Source: Hyposmocoma kahamanoa (taxonomy: Eukaryota; Arthropoda; Insecta; Lepidoptera; Cosmopterigidae). From it: a stretch of DNA of 64,000 nucleotides. The stretch covers positions 10,798,269-10,862,268 of the forward strand of contig NW_020654422.1 of NCBI RefSeq assembly GCF_003589595.1. Direction: 5' to 3'. The position numbers and the translations under genes were made by a program. Below, one piece after another: positions 1-12,700 of the stretch (position 1 is the first letter of the stretch; every line of letters begins with the position of its first letter). The notes under the pieces were generated by a model that was not told where the DNA came from, did not search any database, and worked only from the letters and a program-made list of their open reading frames with translations.

Positions 1-617
1 ACTTACTTTACTGTCTTTAATAGATCTAAACTTTGAAGCAAACTTGACTTTTCATAATCCATGAAATTTTTTTTATGTACTCCTACCACTTATTTTCACA
101 ACGGTCAAACTGCTGACCTCGCACATGGCGTACAGATTTTCTAATAACCTTCAAAATATCATAACTTCGTATCGAATCACATATTTCTTGTTAGTAGTCA
201 GTATTACCGTGTCAAACCAATACACTGTATTAGCATTTTACAGCATTTTAAGAAAAAACTGCAAATAGGATAATAACATAAAAATATATTCCTAACTTTG
301 TTCATGTGATATCAAGGAATTATATCCACCCATTATAATAGTACTTTGCAAAATAAGCTATTACCATTGGAAAAAAAATCTAGTGAAATTACAAAACACT
401 TTACTGTCTTGCTAGTTTTGGTTTGACACGATAGAGTAGCGAAATAGCAACATAAAAATTGTTGATCCAAGCAATTCGCCATCACTAATCAGTCTATGGT
501 CGATATTTTCCTTTTTTGGGAATCAGTTGAAGCAAACTATAGTAAATATAGATATTAATTACATAAATACAATGCATACATAATAATGTTACTACTCAAA
601 AAAAACATGTTTTTTAG
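1..617 (+). other. Drp1 intron sequence, no exon seen
   Basis: AT-rich sequence upstream of the first recognisable Drp1 exon. It ends in a T-rich tract and AG at 616-617. I see no stretch matching the G4 region of the GTPase domain that should precede, so the preceding exon lies outside the window. Confidence 0.6.
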
Positions 618-3600
618 GAACTGATGCGATAGACATCCTGTGTGGCCGTGTGATTCCGGTAAAACTTGGCATCATTGGCGTAGTAAACAGATCGCAACAA
701 GATATTATCGATAGGAAGTCTATTACGGTAAGGTATCTCGACATTGTTTTATCATTTCTTTTTAATTTCACTCAAACTCAATGTAGTGGAATAGATATTG
801 AATACAAAAATCGAACAATTCAATGTTAACATATTGATCAAGTTTAGTGACTTTTTGTTCAGATATTGGTATCGATTCGGACAAACAAACTTAAGAAAAT
901 TTTAGTTGAGTACATGTCTCTTTTGATATCAGGAAGAAAAACCAGTAGACTAGTCTTTAAACTTAGTATGTATTTGTAGCACCACCAAAATAAGGGGACG
1001 TCGAAATGGACGGCTGAACTAAAATTAAATCTTCTGTGCCTTTTTTACTTATAACGAAAGTGGCAGATGCTCTGAACTTGGGTTTACTTTGCTTTTGCTT
1101 TAATTGATGTTACTGTACAATATTAAAACTTTAATAAGTACAGTTTTTACTTTCACTTATTGTCATATAGACAGTCTATAGTAAATATCTATATAGGACC
1201 GCTTTCAACTAGCTCTTGTATTATGAAATACCCTCTTTGTAGCATTGTCACACAAATTTATTAAATTTCCTTTTTTTACTATTATACTTTAATAGTAAAA
1301 AAAGGAAATTTAATAATGCTTCTTATATCCAGGATGCACTTAAGGACGAGGCGACATATCTACAAAGGAAGTATCCGACAATCGCAACTCGGAACGGCAC
1401 GCCATACTTAGCCAAAACACTTAATAGACTTCTCATGCACCATATTAGGGATTGCTTGCCTGAACTTAAGGTAAATAACTTGCAAATATTTTTGAAATTT
1501 AAACGGTTTCAGTTTCGGTTCGCTTTTCGTAATAAGAACGAAACTGATTTCAATTTCATTCATTCAGCGTTTTTTATTGATACATAGCACAAACTGAATC
1601 TCCAATTACCTACAAGAGTGCTCTAATAAAAAAGCCCTTGAAACTATGAAACATGAGGTTTGCATCTAATTATAAATACAGAAATAAAAGTTTATTTTCG
1701 CCCACAAAAAGATAAACATTGCTTTTTACGTTTCTAGGTGCGCGTGAACGTGATGATATCTCAATTCCAATCTCTGCTCAATTCCTATGGAGAAGATGTC
1801 TCAGACAAGTCACAAACGCTCTTGCAAATCATCACGAAGTTTGCCAGCGCCTACTGTTCCACAATCGAGGGAACCGCGCGTAACATTGAAACCACTGAAT
1901 TATGTGGAGGCGCCAGAATATGCTACATATTCCATGAAACCTTTGGACGCACTCTAGACTCTATACATCCGCTTGTAGGTAAGTTTATCATCAGAATATC
2001 TCAGTGTACTACGGGGAAGGCCTCTCCGCAAAATAAAAGCTGATAGAGATGTGGCCATTGGAGCAAAAAGTCCTTGAGTAAACATACACACTGGTAAACA
2101 TAGTTTTAGTAAAGCTTCTTGTGAAACAGTTTGTCCATGGAAGCACTACCATTATAACTATTTCTGCCCTCAAGCAGTGATTTGTTAAACACGTTTTCTA
2201 GCAGGGTGATGTAAAACAAAAACTCTTGTATTTTTAAACGTCTACGTACCACTTTACTTTTTTTTACACAAGTGTACACTTTTGCGTCGCAACATAGACG
2301 GAGTCTCAGAAAACTCGCCCCACTTTACCATCGCCATTTTAACTGGCCTATGATTGGTCAATTCTCTGTGAATTTACCAATCATAGGCCAGTTAAAATGG
2401 CGATTTGATTGGTCGAAGTCACTGATTGATCGAAACCAGGTGCCACCACCAACACTCGATACACAAACTGTATCTTATAAAAATCAATTGAGTTACTTAT
2501 ATTCATTCTTTCACAATTAAACTACGGAATGAAATGCCTTAATAAATTAGTTTTATTTATACAATTTTCTCACGTATTTTACATTTTTACCATTAAGCTA
2601 ACAAATGTGAGCGCTGAGCATTACTGCGTCCCGGTTTTGTATGGTGAGGGTGCTTGTTGAGTGAAATTACTAAGACGCATGGGTTTTGTTAACTTTTGTC
2701 TTTCGAATTGACGCCCTAAGTGGCACCGAAACTATTATACACCAGGACCCACGACTTATTCGTTCTGTTACTGGATGTCATAGTGAACGTATTATAGGGA
2801 CCAGACGGGCCGAATTGCGTAACTCGAAAGGCAATTTAAAGTTTGCTGTGAAATCTTATGAGTGTCAAGTTTTATCAGTTTTTAAAACTCTCTACAAATT
2901 CTGCAGTTTTACTGGGCTTCATGGAATGAGAATGAATAGTATTTGATACTTCATTCTGAATTTGAGACTGGCTTCAGGTTACATGGTTAGAGGCCTGATA
3001 GAAGTTACTTTACATTGTATAATTTGGTCAGCCTGATAGACCTTGACTAATGCCTGTCTACCTACGTATATTCGATGTCTGTCGCTACGTCGTACCTCTT
3101 ACATTATTGAATACCGTTGTGTTATTTACTAGTAAATGTTTGCAGGACTTACCCGCATGGATATCCTGACGGCCATCCGTAACGCCACGGGGCCTCGGCC
3201 GGCGCTGTTCGTGCCGGAGGTGTCGTTTGAGCTGCTCGTCAAGCGTCAGATTAGACGCCTCGAGGACCCCTCACTTCGTTGCGTCGAATTGGTAAGCACA
3301 TCAGTGTTACGCTAAAATCATATCCACACAATGTGCCAATTAGCTTTTTCTAGCTGTCATGTACGAACACAATTATTATTTATAATTTTAATAATAATAA
3401 TAACGCACACACTCAACATAGCCCCACACTAGGGAAACCCTGTGTCGCGGGTGCCATGGACACACACATAGACAACCACAAATTACACCCAAACTCACGA
3501 GAGAAATAAATGTAGGCCATACAAATATTTCTCCCGGCCCGGGAATCGAACCCGGGGACCTCTGCGTGGCAGTCCGGTATGGTAACCGTTCGGCCACGGA

Positions 3601-3789
3601 GGCAGTTCGCATAGAGGCATAATTAAATATTATGTGTTGCTGCAGGTGCACGAGGAAATGCAGCGGATAGTTCAGCACTGTGGCACGGAGGTGCAGCAGG
3701 AGATGCTGCGCTTCCCGCGGCTGCACCAGCGCATAGTGGACGTGGTCACGCAATTGCTGCGCACGCGCCTGCCCGCTACGAACTCAATG
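618..3789 (+). CDS. Drp1: Drp1 exons for end of GTPase domain and stalk (middle domain)
   Basis: Five exons. 618-727 enters with two bases of a split codon and reads [17 protein letters not shown]. 1333-1470 (phase 0, 46 codons) reads [20 protein letters not shown]. 1738-1978 ends with one base of a glycine codon that is completed by GA at 3146. 3146-3291 encodes the [16 protein letters not shown] block. 3646-3789 begins [12 protein letters not shown]. The stalk mediates dimer and higher-order assembly of Drp1 in the known family. Introns here are 300-1200 bp; the one ending at 3645 carries a tRNA-headed SINE finishing only 39 bp before the exon. Confidence 0.95.
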
Positions 3790-6700
3790 GTAGTACTGCT
3801 ACAATATTCGAAACTTCCCCATCTTCACATAGGATTTTAATTCGAAATATCAATAATTACATTCTTTGGTGTGTCCTGTTGTGAAATAACATTATCTTCA
3901 GTGTGTATTACCATTCTGCTTTATACAAACTTTTTCCAAGGCTTGCCATCAATGCTACATCTACATATATATATATTCAATCCTTATCTAATCAAATCGT
4001 CATGCCATCAAAGCTGGAATTAGAACTCTTTGAACTGATACACGTTTTTGTATAGGTTGTACGGCATAAGTCATCTCGGAATGCAAGAAAATGCTTGAGC
4101 ATTAACATTTGCATTAGAACTCTTCAGTTTCCAGATGAATCTTATTATAGTTTTCATTTTTAAATTTAAAAATGTTACCAGGTGGAGAACCTTGTAGCGA
4201 TCGAGCTGGCATACATTAATACGAAACACCCAGATTTCCACCGAGAAGCGGCGTTGGTCTCCGGACTCCTCAAGAGTACAGATGGTCTTGTGGATGAGCA
4301 TAGTCCTCACTATCGCCAGAAGACGCCTCGTTCGCAACCCTCACCGGTATCTACAGTATTTAAAGTATATATTGCTTCTTTTTTCTTTGACTCGTTGCAT
4401 GATGAACTGGGTAACTGGTCACTAACTTTGAGGTAAGTATGACAATCGCACTTGTTTCGTAGGTTTTGAAGAAATTTACTTGGTATTTCTACTGGCTATG
4501 GATTTTTTGAGCTTGGAACAAGGGATTCCACAAAAAAATGTTATTTTTGTTGGCATTACTATAACTTTGTTGGTGTTGGCGTTAATGTTTCATTTTTTCC
4601 TTTTTTATTTACTTGAGCATGTATACATAACATCCATTAGTTCCTAATGTTCATTGGGGAATAGTAGGGTTATTTATTTTTATTGTTAATTTGGCTTTCT
4701 TGAGTAAGTAACATTTGCCGATTGTCCGTAGCTCTTTCTCCGCCAAATGGGTGAAAGAGGGTCCACGCTAATGTTCTTGGGAAATGCACTGGATTCTATA
4801 TACCAGGTAACACTGTATGCAGTGTGGCTATGTCTGGATTGTCTAAAAATCATTAATCGGATCGTTCATATTAAATCATGTAACTTTGAAGATAAACTAT
4901 GTTTCATTCAATATGCATTCAATAACATGTGTTTAATTTGGGCGGTACTGAAGCGTTCTTACGTTATCTTTTATTGTATCAAAAAATTTATGAAGTGGTC
5001 ATAGTTCTATTGCTACGCTATGTGGGCTCTCTTTCGAAGCATTTCATAATTTTGCTACTAATTATCCATTTTCAGACCATTGCTTTTTTTGTTAGAACGA
5101 TAACTGTGTAGTGTGGTGGGTATTCCTTTCAAACAGTACCATCTTTATGTATTATTGGCCACGATGCCCCTTAATCCTCGGAAACCAACGAATTTTTCAA
5201 CTTGTAACACAACTCTTAAGGTGATTTTCCACCGGCGAGGCGGCTAGACTAAAAAATATCAACTTCGGTGGAAATGGTGTAGTTTGACTAGGATGGGCAA
5301 GGCGAGAATTGAAATATTTGTTGATGTAATATTGAACCGTATTGCTGCCTACATAGAGTATTATACAACGGAAACACGATTTCTCGCGCGATCTCGCGAG
5401 TGCCCGGACGGTCACGTGCGAGCTCGCGATCGTTATTAATATCAATCGCGAGAATGTGAGGTCCATACGGTCTGAGATTTAAAAAAAGACAGTTTCATCT
5501 GATTCTTCTTCCGTTAACATATTTAATAATAATAATTTACGGAACATGTTACTTCAGCCGCGTATTTATCGCTAGATGAACTGAACAGCATTGACTCTTC
5601 ACTATCCACAATCGCAGCGCTATTAATGGCAAGTTTTGGTGGAAATAGTCCGGCGAGATTTCGATTCTCGTCTCGTCTTGTCTCGCCTCGCTAGTGGATA
5701 ACCACCTTTAGAGTTTGGTTGGGTTAAAGTAATTCATTGGATTTATTCGGAATATCTAATTCATAAAACAATTTTTGTTAAAGCCACCATATCCAAAATA
5801 TCACTTGGCTAAAGACAGCTCTGCTTTCAGCAAGTAGTTATGTAAACGACAATTGAACTGTTTCAGCATGTGCCAGCTATAACAGATGGCCACGAGAACA
5901 AGTCGCCTCCACAGTCTGGTAACAGTGAATCTCCAAGTACACCCCAGGTAATACCCATTACATTTGCTTATTTAAATTTTAGAAACCCTTCCTTTTATTG
6001 TCAGAAAATTCATTGGTTATGCCTACATAGCATGATTTTACAAATTTATGTTACGTAGTTCATACTGCATTTGCCCACTTACACCAAAGTACGGATGGTA
6101 CTTCTACCAACCCATGAAAATAACTTTGATTATATTGTCGGGCGGCACAGCTTCCAAAACAATGCACAAATTTTTTAAATTTGCATTGAATTGATATTCA
6201 ATAGTTTTTTTATGAAATTACTCCACTGGTGTGTTATAATTATTTATACACAAAATATTTTTCAACAGATGAACGGCTCACCAGAGAATAAAGTCCTGAC
6301 CCCGCAGAAGCCGGTGAACTTGCTCCCCGAAGTGCCAAGCCAAACTTCGCGCAAGCTATCCGATCGCGAACAACACGATTGTGACGTCATTGGTATGAGT
6401 TTCGTCTTGTTCTGTGCATATATATGCCTCTCATAGATAGGCGAGACTGGTGATAATTTCAGTCTTATTGGCTTCGTTAGTACATGCATACAGCTTACGA
6501 TGATGACAAGTTTGAAGTGAGCCGGTTGTCTTATTCCATAAAATTAGCATTTTGTCGTGCTCCCTAAAAGCCTGGTAATAGCGGTGACTGTTTATCGGCA
6601 GCATAGTATAATAAGTACTGTAACTCCTTAGTAACGTAGTGCGGCTTGTATTTGTGTGCGCACGCCCGCCGCGCGCTGTGTACGGACGAACACGTTCGCA

Positions 6701-9700
6701 TAATTTCGCTGTGCACTCGAGTTGCACAGCGAGATGTGCGTATGCGCCATTCATTATACAATGTGTCCGGGCATGTAGTGCAACAATTTTAAGGGCCTTA
6801 ACTATGGTAAATTTTATCGACCAAAACACGCCCATGTGAGTGTAGTGCAAAAATTTTAAGGGCGTTAACTATGGTCAATTTTATGGACAAAAACACCTCC
6901 ATGTGAGGGTCGGTTCCTCACAAGACATGAGCGCCGCGCCGGCGCGCCGCCGCCGCCGCCGCCGCCGACAAATGCAATCGGCGCGCCGTTCAGTTCGGTC
7001 TACGCTCCGACCGCACGCGCACGCTTCCGTATTGTGTATGTGAAAATGGCGACGCCAGAAAATGAGTTTTCTAAGATAAAACTTATTTTTTTAATAAAAT
7101 GTAAGTTCGCATTTGACCTCCATCTCACCTAATGTAAAGTGACGATGAGGTCGACAATGGATGAATGCCTATTCACTTTCGCCATGAAAAGGCCCAAGCT
7201 ATAACGTTCAGGGAACAAGTTTGTAGGCAGGGAATACCCATTCATTCAGAGAATAGCCGTTTGCCATAAAAATGTGGAACCGTAACGCTTCGTGCGAATC
7301 TTTGGAATATCCACAACATACAGGTGGAACCCAAGTCTACGCCTAGTCCTCCGGTGATGGAAAGGGGAAAGCGGAATTAAATAATGTAATTCCATTGCAC
7401 ACTCTCCGTGATATATCCTGTAAAATTTCGATAAGCTGGCATCTTTACGGCGGTGTTCAAGGCTCTGCAGCTTCGCATCCATTAATTCCGAGTCACCTAT
7501 AAGCTTCTTGGCACGGTTGTCAATTGAATCCAAGGTGGCCAGTTGGTATGTAGCAGAGCCATCCTATAGGTGGCAGCAGTACTCCATGCACGACCGGATT
7601 AGTGCTTGGTACAGCTGAAGCAACAGTCCCGGTGTGTGTTTCCCTATCTACTAGCCCGAGAGATACGGTTTTCCGGAGAGACTACGGGCTTGACGGCAAG
7701 ACCGGGGTACAGCGGGCGTTCGGGCCACGCCCTCCGCCAGTGATACGCCTTTGCGGGCGTCTCTGGCGGATCCGGACTTGGGTATGGACTTGCAGGACAC
7801 TGCGACTGGCATGTCCGACACTAGCCCGGAGAGCTAGTAGAGGATAAGCTAGATATCCTTCGGTCCCTCCAGTCGCTTGGGTTATTGGGAACTCGAGAGA
7901 CGTCGTTTTTCGGCGTCGGGAAGTGAGCGTGGCTTACAGCTCCGCCGCCAATGAGGAGATTTGGTAGTGGACTCAGAGTCGACGGCTTAGCGGTGGCAAC
8001 TGCTAGTTGTGCAATGCGCAACGGGAAGTGAGCGTGCTTACAGCTCCGGTACCTATCTGGAAAATAGGGAGGGTATTGTACGTGCACCCGGGGCGGCTCA
8101 CCCGACGCACTAGCCTCTCGAAGAACCCTATAACCTGTGCGGCGGCGTACAAGTTATAGTGTCCTTCTCGTATGCCCTAAGGGAACGTAGGGAGGGTCAC
8201 TATAATCAAAACTAACGTAGAAAGACATGGTGCTTGTCCCGGTGTGAAGTAACGCCTCACCCTGGAAAAGATCCCAAGGATTCTTGCTGCATGTTTGGTC
8301 ATGGATTCAACGTATCTGCCGAAGTACAAATTGGACGACAGGTCCATTCCAAGTAGATGGTGACAGTCGGTTATCAGTATGGATATATCACGAAAAGTCG
8401 GAGTCAGCTCAAAGGCACTCCATTTTGTGGAGAATAGACACGCCTGCATTTAGTAGCGTTAAATTTGACAAGAGTGGCATCGCCCCAATCGGAGACTGCC
8501 TTGAGTGTCAAATCCAAACGGCTAACCATATGAACCATGAAGGTACGACAAGAGACGGTTGTTGAGTACACGTTCCATATTCTTGCAGAGTATGAAAGTG
8601 ACTGAGATAGGTCTATAGTTGCTTCCCTTTTTCGGCACAGATTGCACGTTTGCAAGCTTCTACGACCTGGGAACTACACCAGTTTCAAGTGAGAGGCGGT
8701 ACAGGCGTCGGCATGTGAGAACAGGAGACAAATCAGGCGCACAGTTACGTAGGACTAGTGATGGAATTCCTTCTGGCCCGCTAGCTTTATTCACGTCTAG
8801 ATTTCGCAGAGTTCTAAGTACCTCTTTTTGGCGTATGCGAATTGGCGCCATAGTGCAGCCAGCCTGAGGTAAAATTAGATCCAGACGCGAACTATTTGCA
8901 AAGAGTGAGGCAAAAAGATTTGCCTTGTCTTCTGCAATGTAGGCCAGCGTGCCGTCCGGCTTCAGCAGAGGTGACATAGATAGGCGACAAAAGTTAGTTA
9001 GTGACTTTATATTTAAAGATGTTTTGTTTAAAAAATTTATTTGTCAATTTCTGGCGTCGCCATTTTCATTACGCATACACAATATGAAAGCGTGCGCGTG
9101 CGTACGATCGTAACGCCTGATCGAACTGATAAAAATTTTATATTATGGACAGGCGTGTATACTACCATGAGGCGCACGTCCTGTCACTTGATATTATAAA
9201 AAAAAAGATGAACGCCTTAATTTTTTCAAGTAATATTTACAACCTCGTGTGACAAGCCCATACTCCGAGCGAGTATAGCCTTGCCACACGGCAGGCATTG
9301 ACGCGCCGAACGGGCGGGAGTTGCACTATTTGTTTTTACTATGTCTGTAATGTCCAATCAGGAATTAAAGGGATTAGTTTAAACGTTGACAGTGAATACA
9401 TAATGTTATCCCCTTGTTCGGTACAGGAAAAATTCTGGATTCGACAGACACGTGATTCGGCACATTCGCCATTTGAGACTTATGGATTGGGCAGATACTT
9501 GAATTCTACAGATTAGCTATACGGCATAAGTAAAATTGTAAATAAAAGGGAAAGGTGAATTAAAATAGTAGGTATACTTTTATTACTAGTAGATACGATA
9601 CATTTTAAATTACATATTGAAAAGACAAATAGAACAGAAACAAATAATAAGGGTTTTGCTTATTTTTATTACATGTTTAAAAGTAAAATAACAAATTTTT

Positions 9701-12700
9701 GCACAAATGTTACTCTTCATCGGGTAAATCGTAGTCGATAGAGTCCATAAAATCTTAAAATATATTTGGAATTGACTGGAAACTTTCGCTGACTAAAGTT
9801 TTACATTCGTCTATTAAGCTATCAACCGCATTTTTTGATTCCTCGGGCATGCACACAAGACTGACCTCTTTAACAATAAGATTTTCTTTATTCACTGTGA
9901 CGTGAGTACTATACTTTAGTAAGTTTGAGTTCATTTCACCATTGCTGGGACCAGCGAGGTCCGTTTCTTTAATTGTATTTTATCTTATATTAATTTTATT
10001 ATATTTGTACTGTATCTATTTAATATTCATAAATCCATAATTGTGACTGATAAACAAAACAATGAATTAATTTGATGTACAGGTTCAACGAGAATAACAT
10101 AGTAAGTGGCCTGTTAGTTGATTGATAAGCTATCAACGAGTTTTCTATTTTACTGAAGGGGAGGAAAATGGCACTATAAGATAAAAGTGATGTGAGAATG
10201 GCAAGTTACCGTCCCTTGGTCATGGGAGTATAGGGTATAATTTTCCGTAGGTTTTGGAGGCGTCTCCTAAGTAGATAATTTTCATGTAACCTATGTTGTA
10301 AAATTCAGATATTTTGTGCACAACTGTAGTTTTTCCCTTATCCCCGAGTCTGTCGAATAGCGAATGTGCCGAATCACAAATCTGTCGAATCCAGAATTTG
10401 TCCTATATAAAACAAACGTTGTTACCAAGTCATGTCGATGATGCATCATACGTAGTACATAGGTAGCGCCTGTCCGTGAGAGGAATTCTGTAAACTATAG
10501 TTTTGAGTTTTTAACCAAATCTAATAATTGGAAAGGAGCTATCATAAATACTATAAAAACATATATTAAGTTAATGCTAATTCATTAACAGTGTACAGCT
10601 CACGAATACAAAAGTAAAAATGTTTCAATATTTGTGGTAGCCTTACTTTTAATTCACAAAATTTAGTTTTTTTATTATTTATTGGTGTTAGGTGGACGGA
10701 GCGATCACACAAACCAAAATAATAATACAAAGGTCGTTGATGATGGCATCAGCATGATGCATTTGAACGGAATGGGTGATCTAGTCGGTGAGGATACTAA
10801 TAGAGCAGCGCGAATAGTGCTTTCATTCACTCACTCTTTGGTTTCCGACCACCTATCATCCGTCTGCTGGTCCGCTTGTCGCTTCGACTCTTGTATCCTA
10901 GAAAATTGCACATTTAATGTAAATACTCCTATATCTTCCTATTAACAGTTTCATGTCATATAAATAAAAAAACACCCATGTCTTGCCATTATGGATGTAG
11001 AAACAAAAGGTATTATTCTAGGTAAGTACACGAGTCACTAAAACTATGTAGTTAATTTTCGCGGTAGAGGTTGATGCAAATATCAGCATATCGGACATGA
11101 ATGTTCTATGTAAATAAGTGTAACATCACTGCGATTGGTTAGCTCGAAAATGTTGCCTTTAACTATGGTGTAATAAGACAAATATGGTAACTCGATACCA
11201 ACGAGTATATAACCAGAAAAGAGACCAAATTAAGGGCCTTCCGTCCATGGCAACTCATCAGGCAAATGAGCCTTATATATCTTTTAAATATCAACTCTCG
11301 TTTGTGCTGAAACCACAAATTACAAAGCTGAAATAGGCAGAGACCTGTGTGTACTAAGATAGTATCTCTTACTTGAATAATAACGCATAGAATGATAGTT
11401 TCATATCAAACGAACTGTCACAAGTGAAGCAAAAATCAAATTCATGTAGGCTAGTTTTAGTAGTAGGTTAATTTTCGGTTTTAGTGAATATTTATATAAA
11501 AATACAAGTTGAAACGCGTTACTTCCTTGTGGAATGTGATGTCAGTATCTATTTTATGTTTGTCTGACGTATTTTTACACTCATTTACCACACATTTCGT
11601 CATTTTTAGCTAAAATTCTTGATCTGTTCGCGGTGCAAGTTGACCTTGAGCACTGAAGGCCCGCCCGCTCGTGTAGGCCCTTTTGGCGTGCTTTAATTTG
11701 CCTCACTTAGCGTGTGCGGACTAGGTTTCTATGCGTTATTATTCTAAGATCTCTTGTATTCCTGTTCCGTTCGGTGGTGTGGGAAAAACAGCTAAACATG
11801 TAATTACAAAACAAACAGAAGCACATTTCATCGGTAATAAAATATTAAATGTCTAATTTTTCAATGTTCGTCCATTACAGCAAAACTCAAGTTAAACTCA
11901 TGTTAAACTGGTCTATTTGAAGTGAAACAATTGACGACACCCCTCAATTGTTTCGAATTCGGGCTGGCCAATCGGGGCGCAGTTGTCACCGTAATGACTT
12001 GGCAGAATAGTTTTCAAACAAATTAAATGACATTTCGTCTCTATTTCTGGTTATATACTCGATGCTCCATATAAGCGTAGCAGCGCTGCTTGTATGTGTA
12101 CATGCCCGTCGCGCGCCATGTGCGGACGCACACATTGGCATAACTTCGCAGAGCATTCGTATTGCATAGCGCGTGTCGTTTCACACGCCATTAATTACAG
12201 AATTGAAGCGTTCGCTTGTTTAAAAATGACATCAAATAGACGTGGTTATTGTAGTGTTTGTGGTTGTTTGAACAAGAGTGCCTCAAATCGATAATTGTTC
12301 AGCATTTCGTTTCTATTTACATTTCACAATCATATCCTCCTAATCGAGATGCTAATCCTCGATGCTTGTATAACATTATCAATATGTATATACTGCATTT
12401 AACAAAAATATTTCAACAAAGCAAGAAAGTATTGTGATGAACACCTATATTTTTTTCAAATTATGTTTGCAACCTGGACAATTAAAATAATAATGTGACA
12501 ACTCTGCGCTCCGTGCGAAGTGTAGGTATTTACGCGTCGAGCGGGCGGGAGTTACCTTATTTGTCTTATATGCTTTAACTCTCTATTGCACGACTTACCT
12601 TTACCATTACAATTGTTTTTTTTACTCCTAAACTTCAAACTCAAAAAACAGATATTATGTTTTGTTAGTATGAGGATCCATATACATGCCCGACACACCG

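Larger units (their letters stand above)
4347..5866 (+). other. Drp1 intron between 4346 and 5867
   Basis: Holds the possible cassette exon (4732-4806) and an inverted-repeat element (about 5209-5714). The remainder is AT-rich intron sequence in which I recognise nothing. Confidence 0.6.

Noticed and set aside
3540..3606. tRNA-like A and B boxes suggesting tRNA genes
   Set aside because: The same heads recur with SINE bodies and no intact cloverleaf is evident; they are retroposon heads. The same applies to 22928, 15003-15083, 38277, 54840 and 57330.
3388..3753. 121-codon minus-strand ORF and similar ORFs at 30644-30844, 37068-37337 and 57134-57364
   Set aside because: They are chance frames through SINE family 1 copies; the shared peptide comes from the repeat body.
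10682..10945. 87-codon ORF with acceptor-like sequence before it in the Drp1 intron
   Set aside because: No homology recognised and it is out of the conserved Drp1 order; the 6392 to 15802 junction already restores the conserved sequence.
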